DNA of 64,000 nucleotides from Talinum fruticosum (GCA_021018815.1 JAITYX010000011.1:1812501-1876500); one strand, 5' to 3'; shown: positions 23,154 through 34,984, counted from the stretch's first letter. Numbers and translations are program-made. The notes: a model not told the origin generated them from the letters alone.

Positions 23154-23220
23154 GATAATGTATAATATATCAAATTTGGAAGCAAAAGGAAATCACGTGT
23201 ATATATATATATATACACAC
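22320..23220. repeat. Fold-back unit A: long inverted repeat inside the CACTA element
   Basis: The arms at about 22447-22755 and 22779-23078 are reverse complements at roughly 85-90% over about 300 bases, with a loop of about 23 bases between ATAAACAAT and its complement. An (AT)n tract (23087-23148) follows, flanked by two copies of the TAATTTATGATAATGTATAA segment. The unit is repeated at 23330-24110, and a partial copy lies near 22040-22170. It has no coding capacity. The reading frames here are arms of the hairpin. Confidence 0.75.
23087..23148. repeat. (AT)n microsatellite
   Basis: About 30 AT dinucleotides between two copies of the short segment that ends fold-back unit A. Confidence 0.95.
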
Positions 23221-23329
23221 ACGTAAACAATCCTTATACACAACGAACAAATGGAAAGAGTTGTGTATATATATTTAAAAAGAGAGAAATTTAAACACGA
23301 GTACAAAAAGTAAGAACTTATAACCTTTT

Positions 23330-24110
23330 TGGATATAGGGTTATCCACAAAAACTTATCATGAAGATAACTTTGTTATCAAATTTGTTTTTTTTTTTTTT
23401 TGATGAGGTAATGTTGGGGCGGACTAATTTATCAAATTATCTAATTTTTCGGTTTTCTTTTTGGTTGCAAGTTTGTTTTATTATACATGATCGTAAACTA
23501 GAGGTCATGGTTTTTTTGAAATTTACGTAATGCATAAGACTAATGAAATGTGAATGAAATATTGAGGCCATCTTTTAATTTGCTTTAACGACCCAAGACA
23601 TAGCAAGAACCGGAGTTCCCTTGTTATGTTTAACAATAAGCTTGGGTTCACAAGATAAAACAAGGAGTGTACATGCAACGTGGGCCATTCCACGAAGAAG
23701 GGGATAAGGGGTAGAGAATCAAATGGAAACAAAGGTGATAAACAATGAGAAACTAGTAATAATTCACTATTGTTTATCACCTTTATTTCCATTTGACTCC
23801 TCTGCCCCTTCTCCTCTTCTTTGTGGATTGGGCAAAATTGCATATACACTCCATGTTTTGTCTTGTAAACCCGAGCTCATTGTTAAACACAACAAGGGAA
23901 TTTCGGTTCCTATTATGTCTTGGGTCGTTAAAGTAAATTAAAAGGATGATATCAATATTTTATTCATACTTAATTGTCTTATGAATTATGTAAAACTTCC
24001 AAAAAAGATCAAGTCTAGTTTACGACAAATGTATAATACATCAAAATTAGAAGCAAAAGGAAACTATATATATATATATATATATATATATCTTTTGTAT
24101 TTAAAAAAGA
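23330..24110. repeat. Fold-back unit B: second copy of the long inverted repeat
   Basis: It repeats unit A in direct orientation. The arms are about 23453-23746 and 23769-24063, and the loop is about 22 bases. It is preceded by the same GGATATAGGGTTATCC lead-in and TGATGAGGTAATGTTGG segment as unit A and followed by an (AT)n tract at 24065-24092. Confidence 0.72.
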
Positions 24111-24832
24111 GAAATTTAACCACTACAAAAAAAAATAAGAAGTTATAATAATGGTTCGTGTTAGAGGAATATATACTAAGTAACAACATCTTTTTGTTTT
24201 CATATAATAATTTGATAAATGGCATGCGTAATTGTGTGTAATTGTGCTTATTTTGCTTACCAACCTATGTTTTTCATAAATTATTGTGTTTATTTCATAA
24301 GCTTAAAGAACTCGTTCAAAAATCTGCATATAACAAGTTATCCTAGGTCTTGATATGTGTATAAATGTGCGTATAGCGCTCAGGATATTAGCTTGGTATA
24401 TATAGGTTTTTAAATTGCCCATGTTGGACAGTTTGAGAATAATATGATAATAGGTTGTGTGGCTATTATAATGTTATCACACATTTGACAAGATATCACA
24501 GTTCTTATTTCCCCTCTCATCTTCGGGTGCAATTATGATAACAATGGGTTTGATGTGTATATATTTACTTATGTTACCATACAATTAAGGATCTATACAT
24601 TAGCCATTTTTTCGTTTTCGTATATTGTACTTGAAGGACTAAGGAGAATGCTGCCGGAATTTTGTCAAATGTATGATAAGATTTTGCTACACGGTTTAGG
24701 TTCATATTATTCTTGAATGGGTTTAGGACCATCTATCCCTATATAAGGATCTTATACTCGTGTCAAAATAATGAAAGTACGTACTTTTCGAACTATATGT
24801 GGTGAGTTGCTTCTCGTGTTTATGGGTAAAGT

Positions 24833-24865
24833 ATGGATCGAGCGTGGGTTTATAGCGATAGGAGG
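24833..24865 (+). pseudogene. Start of CACTA TNP2-type transposase, cut by a solo LTR
   Basis: The ATG at 24833 opens MDRAWVYSDRR, the usual beginning of the transposase-associated domain of plant CACTA transposases. A solo LTR begins at the next base, 24866. The protein continues in the same frame at 30268 after the LTR and one copy of the target duplication are removed. Confidence 0.75.
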
Positions 24866-25556
24866 TGTGAGACCCCGAAATTTTAGATGCGTGCTTGCTA
24901 GTGAATTAAATTATTAAAAGTTAAGTGAAAGATTCGAAATTATTAAATTAAGTGAATTAGAATTTTTTCCGAGTCGTAATCAGAAAACCGAGAACCGAAC
25001 CCGAGCATGGGCTAGCCTAGTTGGACTCATAGAAATTGAAGTTGGGCCCAAATTGTCAAGGCCCAAAGCAGAAAAGGAAAGGAAAATGAAAAGGGATTAC
25101 TGGCATTTGAGGAGGAGCTGTCAAAGGTTAACTAAAGAAGGATATTGGGGTCCAATTGGAATTAGGCACCAAGCCCACTATGTGTAAGTAGGAAAAGAGG
25201 AGAGAGGGTGAGACTGAGATTGAAGAAAAGAACGGGAAGAGGAGGAGCAGAGGAAAACGAAAGAAGCAGAGATAGGGGAAAGCGAGAGGGAGTAAGGGAA
25301 AGCGAGAGAGGGAGGAAGCACAAGAGCCAGCGCAGGGACAGAGAGGCAGAGTGTAATGCCCCGACCTTAAACCAATACAATAACAAAGATTAATAAATAT
25401 TAATGAGCGCGTGCACTTCAATTCCCACTTTTGTTTCTCATCATCACATATATATATACATATATATATTCTGTACTCGGATGATTATAACGACGCTTGG
25501 CCAAAAAAAAGTAAATAAATAAATAAGCAAATAAAGTATGCTTGTGGTGATTCAAG

Positions 25557-25557
25557 A

Positions 25558-25626
<69 letters not shown>
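25557..25626. repeat. (AAT)n microsatellite
   Basis: About 23 AAT units. The poly-tyrosine frame on the minus strand here is an artefact of the repeat. Confidence 0.95.
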
Positions 25627-26539
25627 TCATACACCTAAAGTTTATAATAATTATTCAAGTCGGGAATTCATAAAACCGACATTCTTTTGACTTGGGCTTA
25701 GCTATTAGGGTAATGGGCTTGAGGAGAGTGAAGGGCCCAATAACCAAGCAAATGAAAAATAAAAATAAAATAAAAAAAAGGAAGCTGGTTTCAGATTCAA
25801 GAGAGAGATTTCTGATTCAAAATGTTCCCTATTTAAACCCCCAAGCACTTCAAAAACACCACCTTCATCATTGTTTCCCTTCCCACAAAACTCACCTCCT
25901 TCACTCAACCCCTCCACTGTCCAGCCAGACTAACCACCACCAGCAGCAGCAGCTCTTCCGGTCGCCACCACCGGAGCCACCAGCTGCCGGCCACCGCGAA
26001 GCCAACCACCAGTGCAGTTTGCTCTGCTGCACCTGTTGCTCTGCTGCACCTGCTGTTGTGCTGCTGCTGCACCTGCTGCCTGCTGCTAACCTGCCGCCAG
26101 TCATTGCCGGTCGCCGCCTTCTGCCACCGCTAGTTGTCGCCGCCAACCACCGCAGCCGTCGGAGCTCCGATCAGCCACCCCATTCCACCATAAAACCCTC
26201 ATTTTCTTGTGAGTTTTGGGTAAAAACCTCAACCTCCAACTAATTAATTCCTTGAATTTTTTAGAAATAATTAGTTAGATGTTGCATGCAAGGGATAATT
26301 GTATAAAATCAGATTACATAGTTAGTATTATGCTTTTGGGGATCGTTGATTAGAAACGTTAACTCGGGTTGCCCCAAATCTTGGTATGAGAAGTGATTAG
26401 CTTGCATGTACTTTTAATGGGTTTTAGTGGGCTAATATGATACTTAAAATAATGGAAAATGTGCAAAGTAAACCTTTCATAGAGATATTACAAGACAAAA
26501 AAATTCGTAGAGTATAAGATAGTAGAGTTGGAAGATTCT

Positions 26540-26765
26540 ACCAACCACCACGGGTTACCCTACAGCCTGTGGGACAGGCCGTGGTGGCCAGCAGCAAGTT
26601 ATTTGACCCAAAACACCCACCATGGGTGCTCCTACAGGCCGTGGGATAACCCGTGGTGGCCACCAGAAGTCGTCACTGACCGTGGGAAGGCCCTTGATGA
26701 CCTCTAGAACAAGCCATTGACCCCCACTGGCTATGGGAAGGTCCGTGATGGCTTCCAAAGCAAAG
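26540..26765. repeat. Cluster of short direct and inverted repeats in an LTR
   Basis: Words such as CCACCACGGGTTA and its complement TAACCCGTGGTGG occur about 100 bases apart, together with several variants of CCGTGGGA and CCGTGATGG. The region can fold on itself. It appears to be a local expansion within the nested LTR. Confidence 0.55.
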
Positions 26766-29700
26766 GAAATTTGGTTTTCGTGATGACTTGAGTTTATTAA
26801 AAAGTCTTGGAGGAAGAGATTAACTAAAGTGGGCATGCATGTTGTGCTTTGAAGATATAGAATAAAATTGTGAATTAAGGAGAATAGGTAAGTTGAATTA
26901 TTATAAGAAGTTGAAGACAATGGGTGATTTTGGGAAGATTAAAGAAAATAAGTCATTTTGAGGGTTGAAGGAAAGAAGTGATTTTTGCCTTCATAAATTC
27001 ATCTAATCATGAGAAGTTACAAACAAAAAGGAAATAATGTAAATCATAACAATAGTAATAACAATAGCGATGACAATAATAACAATAATAAATTTAATTA
27101 CTAAGAGTATCGAACCTATTAATGAAACACCATTTTGTTAAGGCATCCACGTCGTTAATCCGAGTCAGCAACTTCAAAGGGACCAGAAGGAATATTTCCA
27201 CGATTTAAGGTACGTTTATTGCTTGTACCTTACGAAAACCCATATGTTTATACATAACAATATCAACTGGTTTGCTTAATGAAATGAACCATTTCAAATA
27301 TTATTTGTCACCTAATTATGTGGCCCGCCCCATATCAATCATGCTATCATGATTATATCATATCATATATACTTGGCCATTATCAACCAGACTTTGCCGA
27401 TCGGTCTGGGTATGCGCATATTTAGGGAAACCGATGATCGTAAGGAGCCACTCAGATAATAAATGAATAATCGTTTTACTATATTCTACCTGTCTGATTT
27501 ATAAATGAATTGAAATGCATGCGCTCAAATCATATATCTTCACCTAATTATTTACAGTACATGGATAAGCGTATTGAGCTTTGGCTCATTATTTCGAAAT
27601 GTTTTATTTGTTTTGTTTTAGGTAAAGCTACTCCAGAAGGGAGCAAGAAGTAGGTTGTCTACTGGTCGAACTGTCTTAGGGGCTCACAGTGGGGATGACA
27701 TGTCGTGTCTTGAGTTATTTTGGTTGTGTTTTAAGTCATTACCCTGACAACATATATGTTATTTTCTCTACTTATGCTGTTTTCGTCGGACCTTTTACTT
27801 TCGAATTCAGACCTTATCAAGTATTGCACGTAATCTATCTGATTGTTGCCTTGTTCCTTGTTTGGAACGGTGGTAACACCTCTAACCTATATTTCCGCTG
27901 CGCTAATTACTAGTTAGTTAGTCATTATGACCAAACTGGTGATTATGGGTTTTGGGGGCGTTACACAGAGGAGCACGGCGTGCCTGCACGGCCGGCAAAG
28001 AGGGAGCCGGCGAGACCGAACAGAATCGAGGCTAAGGGTTTGAGAACCCGAAAACAACAGAGCAGAAGGAGGCAGTGAGAGTTTAAGCGAGGGTAGAAGC
28101 AGTGGGCGCCGGGAAGAAGAAGGAAGGGGGAACCGAGAGGAAGAAAGGGAAACAGAAATCAAAACCCAATTCGAAACCTTCTAAAACTGAATTCTTAGAA
28201 CCTCTAAGAATTTAAGGTGAGTAATCTAAATTCATCCTCTAAAATAAAATGAATTAGGTAGATTGAACATGAATTCGAGGCATGAAATTGGAAACCCTAA
28301 GTTAATTGAAGAAGCTAGAGGCCTAAATTAACGAAAATAGCAACTCATGAATTGAACAGCATGTTGCGATTTATGCCTAGTTCATGAATTTAATGATATT
28401 TGAGCATTGTTGAGCATGATTATTGAGCTGTGTGATTGAGAGTTTAGTGAAGTTAGCTTGAACAGAATTATTGAGAAAAATCAGGAAGTTGAATTTCATG
28501 ATTTATGTGCAGTTTTTTATGAATTAAGCATGTTGTCCGAATTTCTGCGAATTCATGTGTAGCCCAAATTTCCTGAAAGTTTTACAGCAGCTTCGTGGTA
28601 ATTTATGAGAATTTTCTGTAAATTTTGGTATGCATTGGATGAGTAGATTGGGAGATATACAATTTTAAGTGAAAATGTCCTGTTTTGAACAAAATCAGAA
28701 CTAAATGAGTAACTGAGTTAAGAGCTGAGATTTAAGAAGTTATATGGCTAGATTAAAAGATATTTATCGATTAAGGAAAGTTATAGAATCATAAACCACT
28801 TATACGCGATAATACGCGATCATGAAAACGATGAGTTCATTGATTAGGAATCCTAATTGACATGTTTAGGTGATTATGCGTTTATTCTGAATTACATCGA
28901 TGATAATGACCTAAGCATGCGTATGAGAAATGAATTGATTGTGCTTGAGTTGGAACTTGCTAATGTGAATTATTAGTTACGAAGATTTTACATATGAAAG
29001 CGTTGAGCATGAATTATATGAATTAAGTATATCTTATGTATAAGTAATAAGAAGATAAGAAACGTAAAGAACTAAAGAAGGGAGAAAGGATTGTGTTATT
29101 GATCTAAAACCCCATGAATTAAAGAACCCTCTGAAGCTATGGCCATAGAAGTGTCTGTCAACCCGAAGCCACTAATTGAATTGCTTCCAAGAATTATTGA
29201 CAGTATGCGTCCTTCAGGGATGGGAGGCTGCCTCGAGGCCACGAATTGTTTTGCCTCGAGGCCACGAATTGTATGCCTCCGTGAACTGAGCCCACGAATT
29301 GTTTTGGCTCCAAGAATTGGTTCTTTAGAGCAGCGCATGAATCTTCTTTCCATTCGAAACTAAGAAGACTTAAAAGAATTATGATATGAAGAAGCGAATC
29401 ATCATGCATGATGAACAAGAAAGAATCAATGATTTATGAAGTGCATGATTGAACTCAAGAAAAAGAATGAGAAGAAGAACGAATCCTGATTTCATAAGAA
29501 ATGAATACGATAAGAACTAAGATATGATTTATAATGATTTACATGATGAGTGATTCTATGACTTACTTGAGTGGAAAGACGAATGAAGCATGTTTGATTG
29601 AATTCATGAGTAAATGATATCATTGTACTTCTCGGCAAGTTGGTAAGTTAGAATCTCGCATGTCTTAAGCATGTATGATATGAACTGCATGTTATGAATG

Positions 29701-30267
29701 AATTGTGAACTTACGTGTGGTTGTTAATGAATTAATGTGCAAAGTGAAACTCGAGGTTGGGTTTGGGTTATTCACTAGGCTAGTGAGCTCATGACATCAC
29801 CAACATTTCAGTGCAAAAGTTAAGACCGGCAGGAGTTGCTTTGGCTTTCAGAATAGCAGACGGATAGGAAATGCCAGACTTTTTACTTGTTTATTTGTCT
29901 TTTGTTTGTAAAGATGTTGTAAGGATCGGTTGTATGTAAACTTAAGTTTTGACTATGAATGTAGAATCCCTATGTGAATACTCCGAGCGTGTGGCTTGTT
30001 GAGTCTGTGTTGTGTTACTCCGAGCGTGTGGCTCGTTGAGTTTAAGATTGCATTTCGTGCAGGGTTAAGGCTTTAAGCCTGGGATTAGCCACATTACAGA
30101 GAAAACTCTGCCGAAATTTTTAGAAAAACCTTCGAAAACCTAGAACCGCGCTTCCGCCAATTTAAGAAAGGGTTATTAACCCCAAGTTGAGACCTTAAGC
30201 AGCCTTAGGGGTTCATCTCGGGAACCCTGGCATGTAATACTCCTAGGGTGGGTCTAGGGGTGTTACA

Positions 30268-30590
30268 AGAGGAGTGTAGAATATCGTGATAGTGTTAATA
30301 ACTTTCTATATATTGCCATCAAACATGCAACCAAATTCAGAGAACACTCCATATTCTGTCCGTATTTAAGGTGTTTTAACTCATCAAGATTGCTCCCTAA
30401 GGTTGTAAAAAGTCACCTATATCAGCATGGATTTGACACAAATTATAAGGTGTGGGTATGGCATAGGGAAGAGGAGTCTCGTGAATAATGGCGTAGGAGA
30501 AAAGGAAGGGTATGATGAAAATGAAGAAGCGAGTATGGAATTAGAAGATCGACCTGAAGATATGGTAGTGGATTATAACGTGAATTAGTC
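30268..30590 (+). pseudogene. CACTA transposase N-terminal (transposase-associated) domain
   Basis: Continuing from 24865, the frame reads SVEYRDSVNNFLYIAIKHA, then a CPYLRCFNSSRLLPKVV block, then HLYQHGFDTNYKVWVWH. This is the pattern of the plant transposase-associated domain: a zinc-binding C-P-x-L-x-C pair with the HLY..GF..NY..W.WH end. A stop occurs in the acidic stretch that follows, and the middle of the transposase, including the catalytic Transposase_21 region, is missing. It was replaced by the gypsy fragment that begins near 30600. Confidence 0.75.
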
Positions 30591-31599
30591 GACAAACCAC
30601 AAGTATTGGAGTAATTGTTAGCTTATTCGAAGAAATTCAACTACACAAAAAGAGAAACTGGTGAAGGTTCACTAGTCGGATCATAATCCGTGCCAAATGG
30701 TAAGCATAAGAGGTGTACAAGTTTAAGAGTTGGGAATAAGGATACCCGGTAGTCGTTTCTCTTGCTCTTGTTAAGAAAGGAAGTGAAAATAAAACATGGT
30801 CTGGAGTGGATTGTAAGGAACGAACAGAGGCTATGTGTTGTGCCAGATTTGAGGAGTGACTCGCTCGTCAAGGTACCAACAAAATCCGAAAGGACCTTCA
30901 AACAAGATCCTTCTCTCACTCAATTCCCTTGCAACGCCTACACTTGGAGAGAGTTGAAACTGGGCCCATGGATGGAAATTGGCCTGCACATACAAGACCT
31001 ATAAGGAGATAAGCGAAAACGGCAAAAATTGGATGGCCAAACACCCGCCTATGGCAAGCGTTGGCTACAACGGCCGAGCCCAGGGCCCACCACAGGCCGT
31101 AGGCTGGGGCAGCGAGTTAGGCGATGAAGAAGATTTTTCTAGGTGCATTTTGGTCCAAATTTAAATCTTGAAAGTGACATATCGAAGCCACGTGATTAAG
31201 AGTGGACCTTAAGAAGCCAAGGCCATGAGCTTTGGGCTGTCGAAGATAGATTTTGGCCTATGATACCGAAGCTAGGAATGAAGGGTGATTCGTTGAACCG
31301 GGCGAACAGCGTGGACAATACTCGTACGGCCATGGCTACAATTTTGCAAAACAAGTGAGATCTTTTATCCATACAAGATAAAAATACTTTGATAATAAGA
31401 GGCGAAATGGAGTATACCTCAATGATCTTCCACAAGCCACACAGGGTAAGGTAATTCGTCAACTCCTACTCGGGTTTGGTATGCGTGACACCGAAGCGTA
31501 GACATCTTATAAGGCACATATAAGCGGGTGCACCCCAGTTAAGCTTTCTAATCTTATCTAGCTCCGTCAAGTTCACCAAATAGCGAACATGTACCTTTG

Positions 31600-32330
31600 A
31601 AGCTTGGTCGGAGAAAATGGATGTGCTTAGCAAGAGAACAAGCACGACCGACACTTATTGTTGAGGTGTGTGTTGAGCCAAAACTCAACATTCTCAAAAA
31701 CATCAAAAAGAAGGGTGTATTTAAAGAAGTTCTCCCGAGGAAACCTACTAGCCACGAGACCAAAGAGGTGACATAAATAGTCACGATTTTTATGCAAGTT
31801 TCGATTGTAGACTAGAGGCTTCCCGAGAAGCCTAAACCCGACAAGACGACAAAATCAAAAGGTGTAATGGTTATCTCCCGAAAGGAAGATGCAAAGTGTT
31901 AGTGGTATTCCGAAAGCGCTCATTAATAGCTCTAATGAGATGATGTTCCTTTTTGTCACACAAATAACTCAAAGTGGTAAAAGGGAACCAAACCCGACAT
32001 TATTCATGATGTCTTCTAAAGGGTAGCTTCTCTCTCTACATGTTTCCAAGAGCTTTGGAATTGCCCCACTACTCCGAATAGAGCCCTTTTGCAAGATGAA
32101 AATCGAACAAGATTTTTAGTAGGAGCACTACTCCGAGTGAGCAAAAATAGAAGATTAAGCCAATAAGCTTATAAATGGAGTAATGGCAAGTGAAGATACA
32201 TGATTCTCGGCCTCCACCAAGAGATCGTTTAGGCTCCATTCATCATGGGAACCCACTCACTCTAGGAAGTTGTCGTGAACCAGCTTCTCGGCCCTTGTCC
32301 TTCGGTAGGATGAGCCTTTCTTCTAGACAT
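31600..32330 (-). pseudogene. Antisense additional frame of the second Tat copy
   Basis: The ATG at 32330 (minus) opens MSRRKAHPTEGQGPRSW and soon stops. Protein-like segments follow in shifted frames, including FSSCKRALFGVVGQFQS, ISLELLMSAFGIPLT and KPLVYNRNLHKNRDYLCHLFG (about 31790), then FKYTLLFDVFENVEF. The last segments look like conserved globular protein and resemble extra frames carried by plant retroelements, but I cannot name the family with confidence. Stops make it non-functional. Confidence 0.45.
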
Positions 32331-32441
32331 ATTTGGAGAGATGTTTTGAAAACCAACTAGTTTTCTCAAAGAGCAAAGTAAGAGCACAACAAAAAAAGTA
32401 AGAGAGGAATAAGTGAAGTGTGCAACATGAACACACTAAAT

Positions 32442-32454
32442 CCCCCTTTATATC
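32442..32454 (-). promoter_or_regulatory. TATA box of the antisense frame
   Basis: On the minus strand GATATAAAGGGGG lies about 115 bases before the ATG at 32330, followed by a pyrimidine-rich leader. The spacing is similar to that at 15608-15721. Confidence 0.5.
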
Positions 32455-33100
32455 CCCATTCATCTAAGGCATGCCAAACACACAAAACAAGAGTCAAAAA
32501 AGCAAGAGGATACCAAAGAGAGAATTTGGCAGCATGCCCAGGCCAGGCATACCAAAGGCTAGCCGACACCGGCTACGAGGCCTGGTGGCATCCCATCAGC
32601 GGCACCTTTACAGCCCTAGCTGGTGGTCTAGCTTGAGGAGACCCGAAGGCGTGGCAAGTGGATGTTTGGCACCATATGCATGCAAGTGGAGCTTTTGGAC
32701 CCACCATGTCAGCTTTTGCAGATCAAATTTTGTGTCTATTTTTGACTGAATTATTCAGGTAGAATATTAAACTTTCGTCAATATGATTATCTACTAATAA
32801 GCATGCTAGTACAACAGATTATTAGGCCAAGCTTCAAATCAAAGAATGATTGAAGTTTCAGCATAAAATTTCACCGAGCTTTAGGCTCCGATCAAGCCAA
32901 GCTCAAATTCTCTTACCAAACTTCAGAACGCACATGTTGCGATCAAGTCCAGGCCCGTATTAGAGTTCAGGTTCGACAACAACCAATTCCGGACACGACA
33001 CAACAATCAACGTTTAAAACAATGCACAAAAGCGAGATAAGTATCCTTTAGAGTCTACTTTTACCCTTCGTCTTTCATACTCGGTCAAAGTTGGGTTAAC

Positions 33101-34432
33101 TGTAGACACCTAAAATGTGTCATCTCTTATCTCTTTTATTTCTATATTTTCTTTTGTTGGCCCGATGATGAAATCTCGAGTCCTATTTAAGAATTTGGAC
33201 CACAAACGGTATTTGATTGGTGTGACGGAAGCTAATAAACCACAAAAAGCCCTTTAGAACCAAATAAATACCATTTTGCCTTAGGTCGGTCCAAAACTCC
33301 TTTTCCTTCGGACGGTCCAAGCTCGAGTCAAACCTCTAGAGTCAATGGAAGTCTGCGCTGCGTAGAGGGAGATTGCACACTCAAAACACCGCGTTTCACC
33401 ACCAGCGTCCAACCCGGACACGGAGCTGAAGACATCAAAATGTCGTCATGTTTGGCGCCGCGTTTCATGATCAAAAGCATCAAAACGTTGCATTTTACTC
33501 CAAAATAGTCCGCCCAAGACACGAAGTTTACTTCCTTAAAACGACGTTGTTTATGTCGGGTGTCACGTACCAAGTGCCGGTTCACCTAAAACGTTGCATT
33601 TTGCCCGAGTCTCGTTGCAACACGAAAGAAGCTGGAGGACCCAAAATGAGGTCGTTATTGCTGGCGACGCCAACCTTGGGATCTGGTTCTATTCGGTTCT
33701 ATCCTTTGATTTTTTTTACCCTTTTTTTTATTTTTCAGTTGGTTCAAGTTCGGTTTTGGACGACCGATTAAATCCTAACCCTAGGTCATTTTGTGAACTA
33801 GCCTTTCCTTACAAATAGAGAGCTTAGGCTCCCATTTCAACAATGGCTTATTCCTTAACGTTATGCTCGCTGAAGCTAAACTAAGAGCTACGGAATACTC
33901 CTTTTCGTATTCCGATCTCTTGGTTTCTTTTCAGCCTATTATCATTCTACTTTCATCATACTTTCTATTCAGCATTCGTGACGGTTTATTTAGTTTATAT
34001 TTTACTGCTTTCTGTATTCTTGAGAAAATTTTTATCACATTTAATTCCTCCCGCCCGATGTAATCCTTTTATTTTTGCTTTCATTTCTTTTTGCTTCTCT
34101 TTTCTTTCTTTATTGCTTTTGTTTATCACTTTTCGTATTTGCTTTTATTGCTTTCTAGCATGCTTTGATTGCCTTTATTTTTGCATTTAATTATGTTGTG
34201 TGATGTGTTTAATATGCTATTTAAATTCACTGCTCAAACTAGTAAAGGTTGTCATTTGACACGCGAGAATGGAAAGGCTTATCCTTGAGTTTCGTACCAT
34301 CGCTCCCGAATTCGATTCTCGGTTTTAGACCGATGGAGTCATTTTTAATCTCTTCCAAGCTTCGTTTTCCATACTACGATTGGAAGAGTATTTCTTTATT
34401 TTATTTTTGTTAGTTTTTATTCCCAAAACCGA
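33101..34432 (+). repeat. Tat/Ogre-type LTR, plus strand
   Basis: It starts TGTAGACACC. Its first part aligns with the reverse complement of 13605-13000. It is followed directly by a primer-site-like TTGGCGACTCCC at 34434. The last part is T-rich with frames of no conserved content. The 3' end is placed by the primer site and not by a second LTR copy. Confidence 0.55.
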
Positions 34433-34433
34433 T

Positions 34434-34445
34434 TGGCGACTCCCT
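34434..34445 (+). other. Gypsy primer-binding site
   Basis: TTGGCGACTCCC matches the TGGCGACTC primer-site form seen in Tat/Ogre elements and lies at the end of the LTR. A weaker copy, TGTCGACTCTC, occurs on the minus strand near 41455-41470. Confidence 0.5.
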
Positions 34446-34984
34446 TTTCGATTTATTTCTATGAATTTGTTTCTCGGCTTTTCTAACTAGAAATTAACAA
34501 AAAAAAGGTTTCTGGATCTGCTAGCCGAGTTAGAGGTCGAGGAGGCTGGCCACCTCATCCACAGTCCCCGGCCGGTATCACCGACTATCAGTGCTGGCTT
34601 TCGTCGACACCGAGTGGTTTAGTGGGTAAGGCATCGGTCCAAACCAGTTTTTCACACCAGTTTGGCCCTAAATCCCTACAACAGAATCCATAAGCCCTAG
34701 CTTTTCTTATTTTTCAGTTATGAAATAATATCCCGGGATTTCTGAAAATAATTCCTAAAATAAAATAATTAATAAACCATCATTCAGACCTATTTAATTC
34801 ATTTTAACTTAGTTTGTAAAATTTGGAAATCTAAATAAGAGGTTCATCCCCATTTTCAAAAACCAATCTTCAAACCCCTAAATCATTTCCTTCTTCTTTG
34901 AAGTAAAATTTTAAAACCTGCTGATTCATGGGGAACCTCGGTTAACCCCGGTTTGGGGACGGGCCATGGTTCTTAAAATACTGA

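Larger units (their letters stand above)
25352..27965 (+). mobile_element. Nested solo LTR
   Basis: It begins TGTAATGCCCC and ends GGGGGCGTTACA, flanked by a perfect 5-bp duplication CAGAG (25347-25351 and 27966-27970). It is 2.6 kb long. It contains an (AAT)n run, a GC-rich CAGCAG/CCGCC-rich stretch (25900-26160) that opens a 183-codon low-complexity frame, and an inverted repeat cluster near 26540-26760. No retrotransposon proteins are present. The terminal pattern is like that of the surrounding LTR, so it is probably a related gypsy family. Confidence 0.85.
24866..30267 (+). mobile_element. Solo LTR inserted in the CACTA transposase, itself interrupted
   Basis: It begins TGTGAGACCCC and ends GGGGTGTTACA, a TG...CA pair with short inverted ends. 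The flanks GGAGG (24861-24865) and AGAGG (30268-30272) are a 5-bp duplication with one mismatch. It is homologous to the solo LTR at 37800-39637: similar start (GAAATTATTAAATTAAG near the left), a purine-rich middle, and the right part with ACTCCGAGCGTGTGGCTCG repeats and ATACTCCTAGG. Without the nested LTR at 25352-27965 it is about 2.8 kb. No gag or pol is present, so it is an LTR left by recombination. The orientation follows the TGTG...TTACA reading. Confidence 0.8.
30600..34980 (+). mobile_element. Tat/Ogre-type gypsy fragment within the CACTA element
   Basis: A block with the same organisation as the 12-17 kb region but in the opposite orientation. It has an antisense frame with its own TATA box (32454-31600, minus), then a 3' region homologous to 14060-13605, then an LTR starting TGTAGACACC at 33101, a primer-binding site at 34434, and leader-like sequence. 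The last 300 bases (34690-34980) resemble 41280-41520, sharing GGGCCATGGTTCTTA. No RT or integrase was found in it. Its exact ends and any duplication were not found, so insertion with deletion of the transposase middle is an inference. Confidence 0.55.

Noticed and set aside
22577..23941. Several short frames with the word VINN or KVINN
   Set aside because: They are translations of the arms of the two long hairpins.
24121..24145. CACTACAAAAAAAAATAAG, which looks like a CACTA terminus
   Set aside because: No partner end with a matching 3-bp duplication was found. The true ends of the surrounding CACTA element are at 21159 and 37249.
25418..25630. Minus-strand frame with a long tyrosine run
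   Set aside because: It is a translation of the (AAT)n microsatellite.
25692..26243. 183-codon plus-strand frame with His/Pro/Cys-rich sequence
   Set aside because: It lies within the nested solo LTR and is driven by CAGCAG and CCACC repeats. No conserved domain is visible.
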